Positions 45,640 through 56,559 of a stretch of DNA of 64,000 bases are shown piece after piece; positions within the stretch are counted from its first letter, which is position 1, and each line of letters begins with the position of its first letter. The notes beneath the pieces were generated by a model. It saw only the letters and a program-made list of their open reading frames with translations, ran no database searches and had not been told where the DNA came from. Both the position numbers and the translations under genes were made by a program. Origin of the DNA: Neodiprion pinetum (lineage: Eukaryota; Arthropoda; Insecta; Hymenoptera; Diprionidae); assembly GCF_021155775.2 (NCBI RefSeq), contig NC_060236.1, positions 14,365,290 through 14,429,289 of the forward strand, read 5' to 3'.

Positions 45640-46913
45640 TCATTATTAGGGACCTTCGTCTTCCAGCTGATTATATTTTAGTCTCACTGGATGTTATATC
45701 CTTATTCACTAATGTACCACAAGATCTGGCAATCAACGCTGTCAAACAGCGCTGGCATCAGCTGGTGGACAAAATTCCGGTCCCACGTAATGAACTCTTA
45801 AAAGCATTACAAATATGTTTTAAGGCTGCCATATTTAAATTTAACCACAACATATATGCCCAAACGTTTGGCTTACCTATGGGCTCACCGCTCTCTCCAA
45901 TTTTGTCTGATTTGGTTTTGGATGACCTTGAACAACACTGTCTTAATAAACTAGACTTCAAGCCTTCATTCTTTTTCAGATACGTAGACGACATAATTAC
46001 AGCTGTCCCTTCGCATAAAGTCGCAGAAATGCTTTCAGTTTTCAAAAGTTTCCATCCGAGACTACAATTTACGTCCGAATTAGAGTCTAATCACCAAATC
46101 AGCTTTTTAGATGTCCTGATTATCAATGACAATCAGCTCATTAAAACTGATTGGTTCCACAAGGCTACTTGGTCACAAAGGTATTTAAATTACCATTCTC
46201 ACCATCCCAAATCATACAAAATTGGAACGATCAATTGCTTAGTTGACAGAGCGATTCGACTCTCAAGCATGGAATTTCACAATAAAAATTTGTCCTTGAT
46301 TCAGCAGGTACTATTTAAGAACGACTATCCATCTCGCCTGCTTAACAAACATATAAAGTTCAAATATGATTCCATCTTGGCATCTACTAGCCCTAACAAC
46401 AATCTCGATACAACTACTACACAGACCATTCAAAAAAACTATATTTCCATCCCTTATGTAGCGGGTTTGTTTGAGTCTCTTAATAGAACATTCTCTAAAT
46501 ACAAAATTCAATTTGTGGGTAAATGCGCACATGATATATCCTCGATGTTTGATTCGGGTAAAGACCCCCTACCCCTGGTCAATCGCTCGGGTGTAGTTTA
46601 CAAAATACCTTGCAATCATTGCAACAAGGCTTACATAGGCCAAACTAGTAGACAACTACACACCAGGATAACCGAACATAGACGCAATATCCACGAACAT
46701 GAAGATAATTATACCGCATTGACGAGACATGCCATCGATTTCGACCACTCTTTTAACTATTCTCAAGCTAGTATTATTGATGTTGAACCTTTGTATTATA
46801 ATAGGCTTCTGTTGGAAATGTGCAATATTGTAGCACATCCTAATTCTGTCAACCGTAAACAAGACATAGAACACCTAAGCAATATTTACACCTCTGTGAT
46901 ACGACCATCGTAA
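45640..46913 (+). pseudogene. Penelope-like RT with GIY-YIG endonuclease
   Basis: The open frame extends from 45546, but its first 30 or so codons are antisense arm sequence, so real homology starts near 45640 with ADYILVSLDVISLFTNVP (motif A). RT motifs follow: FGLPMGSPLSPILSDL (motif B) and FFRYVDDIITAV (YVDD). The C-terminus has the zinc-like CNHC and GIY-YIG signature KIPCNHCNKAYIGQTSR, then the catalytic Arg region TRITEHR. It stops at TAA 46911-46913. The N-terminal RT segment is missing, and so is a start codon. The protein reverse transcribes and integrates the element. Confidence 0.85.
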
Positions 46914-47369
46914 TTTGTCCATTACCGACTGAGCTTGCTCTCGATTTTATCTTCTTAACACAAAAAAAATTTTGTTTTCCGTTTAACCCGTTGACTCTGC
47001 GTTGCTCTGATAACTTTTGAGATCGACCTCTTCCCACTACACACTAGACGTTCCACTGTGCTCATGTGCTTTGACTCAACCATAACGGCTGTGTATTTTA
47101 ATTCTTTTAACAAACCAACTATAATTATGAATTCGTGGGAGTTACGCGTCGCTAACGTAGTGTGTTTCGTATTTTGTCGTTTTTGCCTTTTTGTTCTATT
47201 TATTCTTCAATCATCAACACGCATTTATGTAATTGGAAGTGTTATCGCATATGAGGTAATCTCTCTTTTATATTTGCTTCAACACCTTGCATATTATTTA
47301 CATCAATATGTCTTACTTTGTCAAACCTATTTGTATATCATTTTTTATTTTGTTCGTGACAGATATTTA

Positions 47370-47425
47370 AATAAAATTGTTCTGAGGAGGGCCCCCACCA
47401 GGGCCGAAACGTTGACACGATAAAA
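47370..47425 (+). ncRNA. Hammerhead-ribozyme-like motif, right arm
   Basis: CTGAGGA at 47382-47388, G/C-rich stem-loop, then GAAAC at 47406-47410 and GTTGACACG. It is the inverted counterpart of the left-arm motif and differs from it just after GAAAC. The same one-base defect in stem II is present. Confidence 0.5.
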
Positions 47426-47519
47426 AGTGTTTTGTTTTGTGACCTTCATATCCAAGAATAACTTTAATCAACAAATCTCCAAGGTCAAGATAAATCTTCT
47501 TCATCGTAAATATTTGATG

Positions 47520-48480
47520 TTTGACGCCTCGGACGATCCACCATCGGGCGGAAACGTTTCACGATCAATACGATATTCAATGGATTTACAAATGTGAATT
47601 CACATACTCAACAATTATTCATTTATTATTATTAATATATCGAGCAATCATTTATATTTATTTGTCTTCCACGAGAAAAGTTTTCAGAAAATGAAAAAAG
47701 GTGTTACGGCGTAGAATGCGTAGGCTCCGATGAGCGGTAATCGGAGCTTACTCCACACCCAGCCAAGGTGTTATTTGGCTATTGTAGGGTCCGTTCACGT
47801 CGACTATGCACTCGCGTGCTACTACTCCCAATGCAGGAAGTGAATGGAATAGAAAGGGATCGGTATTAAGGGAAGGTAAACGATTTAAAGTATATAATTG
47901 TTTATTTGTCGTCAATGCAACGGAGTCGGTCAAGGGAAAAAGGTATGGTCTTGGTTTAGAGGGATAGGTGTCTTGCTTGAGCGCTGGGATGGATCTGCCT
48001 GGTTTCGCGGGATGTAGGAAGCAAGCTAGCCGCGAGTTACAGAAGAATCTGCTGACTTGCGAACGATAAGAGTAGACTACAGAGCGTAAGGTAACTAAGA
48101 GCGTGAGAAAGGAATATGAAGTCTGGAGGACGTAACACGTAAACCCCTTGGGGAAGAACATTCGGTGAGGGTACGGAATAGCATGTTCGGAAGGAAGCGG
48201 AATGCTATGAAACGTAGTGACTCACTCGCAGAATATTACAAAGAAAGGTCTCAAAATCTAGCGCCTAGATATTAGTGCGCGGTCAAGTGGGTTCCCACAC
48301 AGCAAAAATTCGTCCAAAGTACGTCTTTCGGACATTCCGACAATTGTCTCGTGATAGTATTGGGATCGTCCCATGGGACTCCCATACGCTCTTAAATGTC
48401 CGCTACGCTTACCGGAATGGGACAGTCTCACTGACGTCATTTTGACATCCGAAGGTTTGCTTATATGCCATATCCCCAGG
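47520..48480. other. Unassigned interval
   Basis: No gene supported. 47.7-48.3 kb contains gttacggcgtagaatgcg and GC-richer stretches that could be an LTR remnant, but I found no matching partner. Confidence 0.3.
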
Positions 48481-48599
48481 ACGTTTCTTGGACTGCTAAC
48501 ACAGTAGAGTGGAGATATCGATAAGACATTATCGAGACTGCATTAAGACGACCCTAAGATATTGTTAAGACTATATAAAGTTGGTATTGACACGATGTT

Positions 48600-49030
48600 C
48601 AGACTGGATAGAGACGTCCATGGAATATCATTGAGACTACAAAAAGATGCTCACGGATTAGATATTTAGACTGGACGAGACGTCCATTGGACTTAATCCG
48701 GATTGTATTAAGACGTCCATGGAACATCATCGATACTGTAAAAAGACGCTTACAGGATAAATATTTAGACTGGATAGAGACGGCCATGGGACTTGATTCA
48801 GACTGTACAAAGACGTCTATGGAACATCATTTAGACTACAAAAAGACGCTAAGGGGACAGATATCTAGACTGGATAGAGACGTCCATAGGATTTAATCTA
48901 GACTGTATTAAGACGTCCATGGAATATTACCCGAGCTGCATAAAGATGTTCGCGGGATACTATCCAAACTGTATCAAGACACCGATGGGAAGTTAATCAA
49001 ATTGTGTTAAGACGTCAATAGGACCCATGG
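48600..49030. repeat. Tandem repeat, about 33-bp units in a 100-bp higher-order unit
   Basis: The phrase gactggatagagacgtccat starts at 48602, 48669, 48768 and 48868, giving a period near 100 bp (one copy shortened). Each unit contains three variants of an AGACGTCCATGGAAYATCAT-like 33-mer followed by a gactgtaaaaagacgc-type spacer. No ORF. Confidence 0.75.
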
Positions 49031-49459
49031 AATAGAACGAAAAAGGGGGGTTCTAATATGTACGTATTTCAGCGGTATACTGTCACAAGTATTCACCTAA
49101 TCTATATAAAAAAATTTTATGTAGACTCCTCGGAATTGCGTATATGTGTACTCAATCTGAAGCCCAGTTATTCAAAATTGAATAACGCACAATAATAGCC
49201 GACGAGAAATACGGATAATGCTCGGGTGGACTCAACTTGTATACCAATAAGATACACAATCAAAGCAATATGAAGGTGAGAAGTATACGCACGAGACCCT
49301 CCTAAACAAACGATATTGGATTTCAGAATTGATGAAGTACACAAAAGTATATTATTGAAAAACATATAATTCGTATATTGCACATACATAGGACAATTAC
49401 ACTCTCGGTCTTTGCCCGACAGGATTCGTACTTAATGTCAACTTATAATATTAGATATA
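49031..49459. other. Unassigned interval
   Basis: AT-rich, without a gene or repeat I can name. Confidence 0.3.
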
Positions 49460-50075
49460 CAGGGTGTCCCTAAATTGCCTCCCACGGACTAGCCAGTATG
49501 ATACCTCGTTGAAATCCAACCGAGAATTCATTTTCCGGAAGCTCGTTCGACGCATGGTTTTTGAATTATAAGCGATAGCGCTAGGCCAATCAGAGTGCAC
49601 CATTTCATCTAGATTTGCCGCCACGGAAATTGCTGTTTTGTTCGACTGGGTGAATTATTATTATTCGTTTACGAATTAAATATCGGCACCTCCCCTCTCT
49701 CCCTGTTGTACCCCTTCTCGTGCGCTGACCTCGGTATTGTTGCCGCGGCACACGCTGCCGGCCGCACATCCATGGGCGGCACACTTGTGTGTGTAAACAG
49801 AAGCGCATCCTCAAGCATAATGGGTACAGCAGCGAGAGAGGGGAGGTGTCGATATTTAATTCGTAAACGAATAATAATAATTCACCCAGACGAACAAAAC
49901 AGCAATTTCCGTGGCGGCAAATTCACATGACATGGTGCACTCTGATTGGCCTAGCGCTATCGCTTATAATTCAAAAACTATGCGTCGGACGAGCTTCAGA
50001 AAAAGAAATTCTCGGTTGGATTTTAACGAGGTATCATGCTGGCTAGTCCGTGGGAGGCAATTTAGGGACACCCTG
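49460..50075. mobile_element. Foldback MITE, Tc1/mariner type (616 bp)
   Basis: Ends CAGGGTGTCC and GGACACCCTG, flanked by TA (49458-49459 and 50076-50077). Arms of about 230 bp are near-perfect inverted repeats around a GC-rich centre (about 49700-49840). The tips resemble those of the transposase-carrying foldback element at 3212-4779, so that family may have mobilised it. Confidence 0.85.
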
Positions 50076-50077
50076 TA

Positions 50078-51555
50078 TATATTATATACTTATTGATAGT
50101 ATAGATTCGCTCTAGGCGGCTCGCTTTAACGTCGTAATTATTTTGTGAAACTGTGTCCGGTGTCGTCATTGTCAGGGTTTCCGCTTCGAATTCCATTTGT
50201 AAGTAAAAGTCTATCACGCATGTAAATGGTATCAATAATTCAATATTTTACTTCCTAATAAAATCGAACATACAAATTCTTCGATATATGTATAGATTGC
50301 ACAACCGACGCAGTTCGTAATTATTTTCAAGTAATCATCGCGGATCAGTCAGTGTAGAAAGCATGAAATTTTTGCTCTGGTAAACCTGAAAATGATGGAA
50401 AAGTCAAAATTAAAATATGCAAAATCATAATATATGAAAAGACTGCATGAAAAACATCCTCTCGGTTAACGTGTGATATAACACGATATGTAAGCCTGTA
50501 CCGAGTTGGTAATGAAAACCAGATCTTGGCTCACACATACATACCCAATACGCGTACCGTGAACGCAATATAATGCGAAACTTGAACGGCAACGCCGGCC
50601 TGGGTTGTGGGACTCCCTGAAAGGCGATTAGAAATTAACATCTTGCGGATCCACGGAACAGTCATAAAGTCGGTCGGCGAATTGGACTCGCTCGGCGTAT
50701 CTCTCAAAAAATATACACAGCAATGGGGGTTGGATGGTGGGTGGAGTACAAACGTGTAAGACCCGGGGCGCACAATACTGTCGAGCATCTATAACTACTA
50801 TGGCACGGTGTATTCTTCCCTACCTGGAAGATAGTAGGGGGATGGCGCCTTTATCTCTCAAAACACTGGATACAACAATGCCGCCTATTGTCAAACCTGG
50901 CCATTAAAATCCGGGGACACCCTTACGGCTTCCTTGCCCCCTCCTTCCCCTTCTGCCTGTACTTCTTCGGGCTCGGAACCACCCACCAACTCTCGATGCA
51001 TTACGTCTTCTCCTCCTCCCTCCTTCGTTATTACCGGGGTATAGCCTATAAGCGTAGAAAGGGTTATGTACACAACCGTACACTCGAAGTGATAATAATT
51101 CTCAGCTAATAACCCTACCGAAGCATATTCTTTATTACTGCCGGAGTTTATTACCAATTTAACAACTTCGTTATCACCTATAGACGTTGCGTATTTATTT
51201 CGGTTGAACATTTATTTGCCTGTTTCACACAAAAGATGAAGAAAAATGTTATCACGTCGGGTGGAATCGAGTAATCACCATTTATGTACATTGTACATGC
51301 TTGTAGTTCCGACTATTCCGCCGTTGATCGTTCGGAAAATCATCAAAATTTGGCAAGGTCCACATGCGGAATTCTTGAAAGCGTCCCTTCATTTCGAATC
51401 GGTAAGAATTTTTGAAGACGCATCGAACGTTGCGGGAAATCAAGGAAGTGCGAAATATAGATAGTATGATGAGTATACATAACCGTTTCGCTAAACCATC
51501 CCATTTAGAATGAATTTATACATACGTTTCTTGAATAAAAAAAAAACTTATGGAA
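50078..51555. other. Unassigned interval
   Basis: Two minus-strand frames (50531-50788 and 50891-51211) are open but have no recognised motif, and their edges lack convincing splice sites. I do not call them genes. Confidence 0.3.
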
Positions 51556-51559
51556 AAAA

Positions 51560-52095
51560 TAAAATAATTTTGTTTGTGCTGTCGCAATAAACTGAAAACG
51601 AAATTGCCGTCTTTGGAACAAAATATCGGAGCAAAATTTAACCATTGCAATCTTCTAAACTTAATAATACTCAAACTTACATAGGAAGAAAACCCAACAA
51701 ATGAAATTCACAAAAAGCTTCAACAGGCGAATAATACTACCGTTGAGAAACAAAAAATAAATCTTTATGCTGATAGCTTATTTGTTAGAGAGGTAAAAAA
51801 TAATGAATAAAAAAGAAAATAATTTTGTTTGTGCGGTCACAATAAAACGTAAAAATTAATGAACACGTGCTACGAATTATGACTCTACACCTTAGATTTC
51901 TCAGTGGAATTGATGTCTTTGGAAGGAAATATTGCAGCAGTATTTTACTATTGCAATCTTATAAACGTATTAATATACTCACATAGGAAGAAAACCCAAC
52001 AAATCAAATTAAGAAAAAAACGTTTAACAGTCGAACATTACTGTTGCGAAACAAAAAACAAATCTTATGCTGATAGCACACTTGTTAAAAAAAAT
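51560..52095. repeat. Direct duplication of about 260 bp
   Basis: Two diverged copies (about 51560-51795 and 51815-52095) share gaaaataattttgtttgtg, cataggaagaaaacccaaca and ctgatagc in the same order. They are non-coding and have accumulated many differences. Confidence 0.65.
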
Positions 52096-52164
52096 CACAA
52101 TATTTTAACGAAATACGGTCTTTTATAGAGCTGCAGTTCTATAAATTACGTTATAATTACATTA

Positions 52165-52231
52165 ATTCGACAATTATATAGACTATCATGATACGCTATA
52201 TCTATCATGATAGACTATATAATTGTCGAAT
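52165..52231. repeat. Near-perfect 29-bp hairpin
   Basis: Arms 52165-52193 and 52203-52231 (attcgacaattatatag and its complement, then tatcatgata) with a 9-bp loop and one mismatch. It lies about 70 bp beyond the stop of the DUF4806 gene on its 3' side, so it could be a 3' UTR structure or the tip of a small MITE. Confidence 0.8.
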
Positions 52232-52301
52232 CAGTCTATCTTTTCTACTCACACTCATTCTACTATGTAGGTGTGGTTAAGGAGAAATTCTTAGGATTCG
52301 C

Positions 52302-54038
52302 TTACATATTGGCATCGACTATTTCGTCCTCGTTATCATTTGCCACGTTCTTATCAGTCCAGTCTTTGACAGCCACGGAATTTTCAACCACTTCATTGCC
52401 AACAACATTTTGATTAACTTGTTGTTTTCCTTTGTTGTTGATCCTGTTGTTGTTATGACCTTCATCATGATCGGTCACGGTTTCCACATTATTTACAGTG
52501 TTCGTTGTTTTACTTTTTCTGAAAAATATTTGTGTGCAAAAACCATTGAGAGGATTCCGTAGTATGGTAATAATGAGTTCAATGTGGCTTTTCTATGCAC
52601 ACACACACACATATATGTATACGAGGCATTCCAAATAAAATACCTCATATAGATATGAGAAATTCTTCGTTAATTAAGCCACGTTTCTGAACCCTCTCGC
52701 AGATAGTTTTTATAATTGGGCAAATTTTAGTACTACTTGAAAGTACTCTGTGAATTTTTTCAGATTTTTTGAGCCTCAAATTTAGGAGACCTGTATTTTT
52801 TTGTTTTTTCTATGGCGGGAAAAAAATCAGTTCAAAAATAAAAACGTAAGAATAAAATTTTTTCATGAATTATTTGATGCAATATATCTTATATTTGTAT
52901 CACATTGAATTGCACTGCAAAGGTTCTTTTTAGCTAAAAAAATCGAAACTAATTTTTTGTCATCCAATTATCGGACACCTTCAATTCAGCTGCTAATTGT
53001 AGAGGGTATGCAGCAACGTGTTGAGGACTTACGAAAAAATCCATAACGCGGTACTGCGGACTTCACCAAAAAAATATATATATTTGAAAAACGTTTTTAA
53101 CGTATTACATTGTAAGAACGAAGCATATTATAAGCGATGCTTTTTTGCATTATTTATATACTGGAAAAAGGCAAAATCAATGAAAAAAAGCATCGCTTAC
53201 AATATATTCCGTTCTTACAATACGCTGCGTTGAAAACTTTTTTTAAATACATGTTTTTCCTTAGCCAGTTTAGCAGTGCCACGTGTGGATTTTTTTATAG
53301 GTTCTGAACACGTTGCTGAACTGTCCGACTCATTTTTTTCTAGCCATAGAGAAAACAAAAAAATACAGATCTCCTAAATTTAAGGCTCAAAAATCTGAAA
53401 AAATTCACAGAGTACTTTTAAGCAGTATTAGAATTTTCCCAATTATATAAATTATCTGAGAGTGTAAAAAAAAAATCGTAGCTCGGTTGGCGAAGAATGT
53501 CTTATATATATTTTTAAATACCATAATTGAATTGCAATAAAATAATTCGAATGCAGCAATTATGTAATGTGTATAGAGTACACTGAAAAAACTTTCTATA
53601 CTTTGCGTAAAAATCCGTGATATCATGATTTATTTAGAAAAATATGCGGAATGAAACTCACTTTTCTTCTCGTGCGAAACGCGCAGGGGCATGACGCAGC
53701 CATGATTTAATGGGGTCACTAATTTCCTTGTTTACAACAAGAGGTTTCGTGAAACGGCAGCGGATGACACCTATATAGATTAAATTCATTTAATCTATAA
53801 TCTACATTGCCATTAAAAGTACATCGTAATAGTTTACGAATAGAATCACAATAGTATTTTGATATGAATTGAATTTACTTGATACAACATCGCAGATTTT
53901 CAATTTTTCAAAAGCTTTTTTCTTATGGGCTCCGTGGAAGCTGTAATTTGCACCCAGTGCGTAGCTCATAATTTCGTGCATCAATTTCGCTACGGTGGTT
54001 TTGACATCGCTTTGCACGAAAATAGCCAAATCCTTAAT
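52302..54038 (-). CDS. DUF4806-domain gene, last three exons
   Basis: Exons 54038-53879, 53770-53662 and 52518-52302 join with matching phases (1, then 2) and GT-AG borders (acceptors attctttcag, ctatatag, tatttttcag; donors GTAAAT and GTGAGT). The joined protein has HKKKAFEKLKICDVVSSVIR and ISDPIKSWLRHAPARFAREE, the C-terminal pattern of DUF4806, a domain frequent in insect proteins of unknown role. A final acidic, Asn-rich tail (HNNNRINNKGKQQ) ends at TAA 52304-52302. Upstream exons must lie beyond the gypsy element at 54.6-62.9 kb, probably outside the window. Both visible introns are intact; the second holds a foldback repeat. Confidence 0.75.
52690..53470. mobile_element. Foldback MITE in the DUF4806 gene intron
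   Basis: Inverted arms share gtactctgtgaattttttcag and aatttaggagacctgtattt (left) with their complements near 53340-53420. A second palindrome sits at the centre (ttgtaagaacg...cgttcttacaa, 53108-53220). The left border has cgaggcattcca near 52621, related to MITE tips seen at 14016 and 63654. Non-coding. Confidence 0.7.
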
Positions 54039-54057
54039 CTGAAAGAATATATATATA

Positions 54058-54545
54058 TTTATTGCCCAAATTACAAGTATTTGAAGAAAAAATATTGTAA
54101 CTTTTAAACCGCTTAGGAAAAAGTTCTGAGCAAAATCATGGACACTCGTTTCACTTACCTAGTATGAAAACATATGCGAAGATCGGCTAAATCAAAAGAG
54201 GTCGCGTTAAAAACTTGGTGATTGGGCATGGGATAACTGATATATATATATTTTTTCAAATCATATATATATAATTGAAAAAATTGATTTGAAATTGATT
54301 TGAAAAAATCATATATATATATTTGAAAAAATTGATTTGAAAAAATATGTATATATCAGTTATGCTCAATCACCATGCCCAATCACCAAGTATTTAACGC
54401 GACCTCTTTTGATTTAGCCGATCTTCGCATATGTTTTCATACTAGGTAAGTGAAACGAGTGTTCATGATTTTGTTCAGAACTTTTTCCCAAGCTGTTCAA
54501 AAGTTACAATATTTTTTCTTCAAATACTTGTAATTTGGGCAATAA
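54058..54545. mobile_element. Foldback MITE upstream of the DUF4806 exon, split by a gypsy insertion
   Basis: Arms 54058-54245 and 54355-54545 are inverted copies (ttgcccaaattacaagtatttg, aaaagaggtcgcgttaaaaac and others). A related copy lies at about 63520-63650. The gypsy element at 54616 inserted just beyond the right arm, and MITE-like sequence continues after the gypsy from 62924. Confidence 0.7.
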
Positions 54546-54615
54546 TGGCTCAAATTTGATTTTTTTTGTATTGACATGTTGGGTTTCTTTTCAAATTTTC
54601 AGAAAAAAAATACTT

Positions 54616-55059
54616 TGTTACGTCCAGCATACCACTTTTCTCTATTTTTCCTACTTGCTAACTCGCCCACAGTTCTTACACTAATCTCATGGCTTCTGTC
54701 CTGTCCTCTTATCTCTACGTAGTCTCACGCTATTCACTATCGCGCTTACTCATCAAATTCCATTCCCTACTCCTAGCATTGTCACACCTTTTCTGCACCC
54801 GTACGTTTCACGTCTCGAGGGACACTCCTATTCTGACTCTCGACAATTCCACATCTAGACTTCTTATATATCTTTTCGTACCACACAATTCATTCCTACC
54901 GGTATCTCAAGTTCTACGCAATAAACATATAATCGACATATCAACATACTCAAGTTTATTCAATCCTCATCCTGATTTCCGGTTGACCTGAAACGTAAAA
55001 GCGAAGCCAACCAGGTTACTCCTTCCACTCAGGAGTAAACTCTACTCACGGACGTAACA
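54616..55059 (+). repeat. Gypsy 5' LTR
   Basis: Starts TGTTACGTCC, ends GGACGTAACA (10-bp inverted termini). 444 bp, the same length as the 3' LTR. Confidence 0.95.
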
Positions 55060-55060
55060 T

Positions 55061-55078
55061 TGGTGGCAGCGGTGGCCT
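55061..55078 (+). other. Gypsy primer-binding site
   Basis: TGGTGGCAGCGGTGGCC begins one base after the 5' LTR, the expected place for the tRNA primer site. The matching tRNA is not identified here. Confidence 0.7.
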
Positions 55079-55513
55079 TCGCTTTCCGGAAATCCAGTGA
55101 TACAATTTTACGTGTGTGCTACGCATGAAGTGCCATCTGATAGACCGGTTCTGAAGTGTGCAAGCTCAGTGATGTTAATACAAAAGTAAGACCACTGTGT
55201 GATAGTGTTGAAGACACTCTGAAAGCCATATTCTCCGTTTAACGCAATCAACGATCTCTGATTCACACGAACGTCACAGACGAATCCGTATCTCCAAATC
55301 GATATTGCTGAAAAACTATCTCCTGCTGCTACTACAACGACATCTTCATTCTTCACGACTTCTAGTACAACACAACGCACACCGACGTCATTACCGCCTG
55401 CAGACACGAAATCGCTGGACCAACATCCTCACGGAAGAATGCAACATTTTTTTCCATTCCTTCTCTTCATCTTTACTTTGTAAGTCGACAAATCCTAGAT
55501 TAAAATTTACAAC

Positions 55514-56551
55514 ATGGCTACCGAAAGCACTTTTCCGCACCTGCCTCTTAAAGATGCATTGGCTCTGATTCCCACGTTCAATGGCACTAATATGCCCGTA
55601 TCCGAATTCATAACTAAAGTAGAATGCGCAAAACAAGCTGTCTTAGCCAGAGAACTGAATTTATTCTCCACACTCATTCGCACGAAAATCGAAGGCGACG
55701 CGAGTAAATATATAGAGTCAGATAATCCGGATTCTCTTCGAGATTTGCTAGACTGCCTAAAACAGGCCTACGCGTCTAAACAACACCTCCCAGATATCCA
55801 GCTAGACCTCGCACAATCGGCACAGAGGCGAAACGAGAGTGTTCTAGATTACGGTGCTAGAATAAAACATCTGTTAAGACAAGCGTGTGAATCAATAGAT
55901 GCCTCATAATCTATCAGTGATGCTCAAGTGCTAAAGAAAAATATCAAAGAGACCGCAAGACTAAGATTCATCAAAGGATTACTAGACGAATTAGAAATAA
56001 GAGTAGCTCATGAGAATCCACAAACCCTACAAATGGCTATAGACACGGCCACCAAGACTGAAAAACTATTATCAGATAGACTTAAACTAGCCTCATACCG
56101 TGATACTAACTACGAAACACAAAACCATATAAAATGTAGTATATGTAAATTGACCGATCACATCGATGAATATTGTCCTGAACAACCTTCCGTATTAGTA
56201 GTGTGTAGATACTGCAAGAAGGCAGGTCATAGTATAGAAGAGTGCAGAACGAGGCAGCGCAACAACACAACTTGCACGCAGTGTGATGGTAAAGGCCACT
56301 CAAACGATAATTGCCGCTCAAATCGTTCCCAATATCCCCTGAATCCAAAATTCCACCAAAATTCAAGAGTTTTCCAAAATAACAGTAATCGTCAACAACA
56401 GAACAATCCCAATACCCAATATCGAGCAAGAGACCCGACAAACCAACCTTTAGACCAGACGCGAAATGACAGTCAACGCTCACAACAGTATAACACACCA
56501 AATCCTTCACGATCGAACTTCAGGGTTAATTACGTAACACAAGACTACTAG
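55514..56551 (+). pseudogene. gag: Gypsy Gag with three zinc knuckles
   Basis: ATG 55514. The N-terminal part follows the insect gypsy Gag pattern (ALIPTFNGTNMPVSEFITKV...). TAA 55907-55909 interrupts it, but the frame continues unchanged with LRFIKGLLDELEIRVAHENP. Three CX2CX4HX4C knuckles follow: CSICKLTDHIDEYC, CRYCKKAGHSIEEC and CTQCDGKGHSNDNC, then an Asn/Gln/Ser-rich tail ending at TAG 56549-56551. Only one lesion, so it was intact recently. Confidence 0.85.
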
Positions 56552-56559
56552 AACAAGAA

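Larger units (their letters stand above)
45045..47505 (+). mobile_element. Penelope-like element with inverted terminal arms
   Basis: Flanked by a perfect 14-bp duplication gtaaatatttgatg (45031-45044 and 47506-47519). A 5'-truncated RT/GIY-YIG gene lies between inverted arms (about 45045-45640 and 46780-47470). The left arm is an inverted copy of the 3' end, including the last part of the coding sequence, fused to the truncated RT. Such inverted partial copies are typical of Penelope insertions. Each arm carries a hammerhead-like motif. Confidence 0.8.

Noticed and set aside
45546..45640. The first 30 codons of the Penelope frame as a true N-terminus
   Set aside because: The same codons recur antisense at 46780-46874; they are inverted arm sequence fused to a truncated RT.
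50531..51211. Two minus-strand frames of 85 and 106 codons as exons
   Set aside because: No recognised motif, and the flanking splice sites are weak and not phase-matched.
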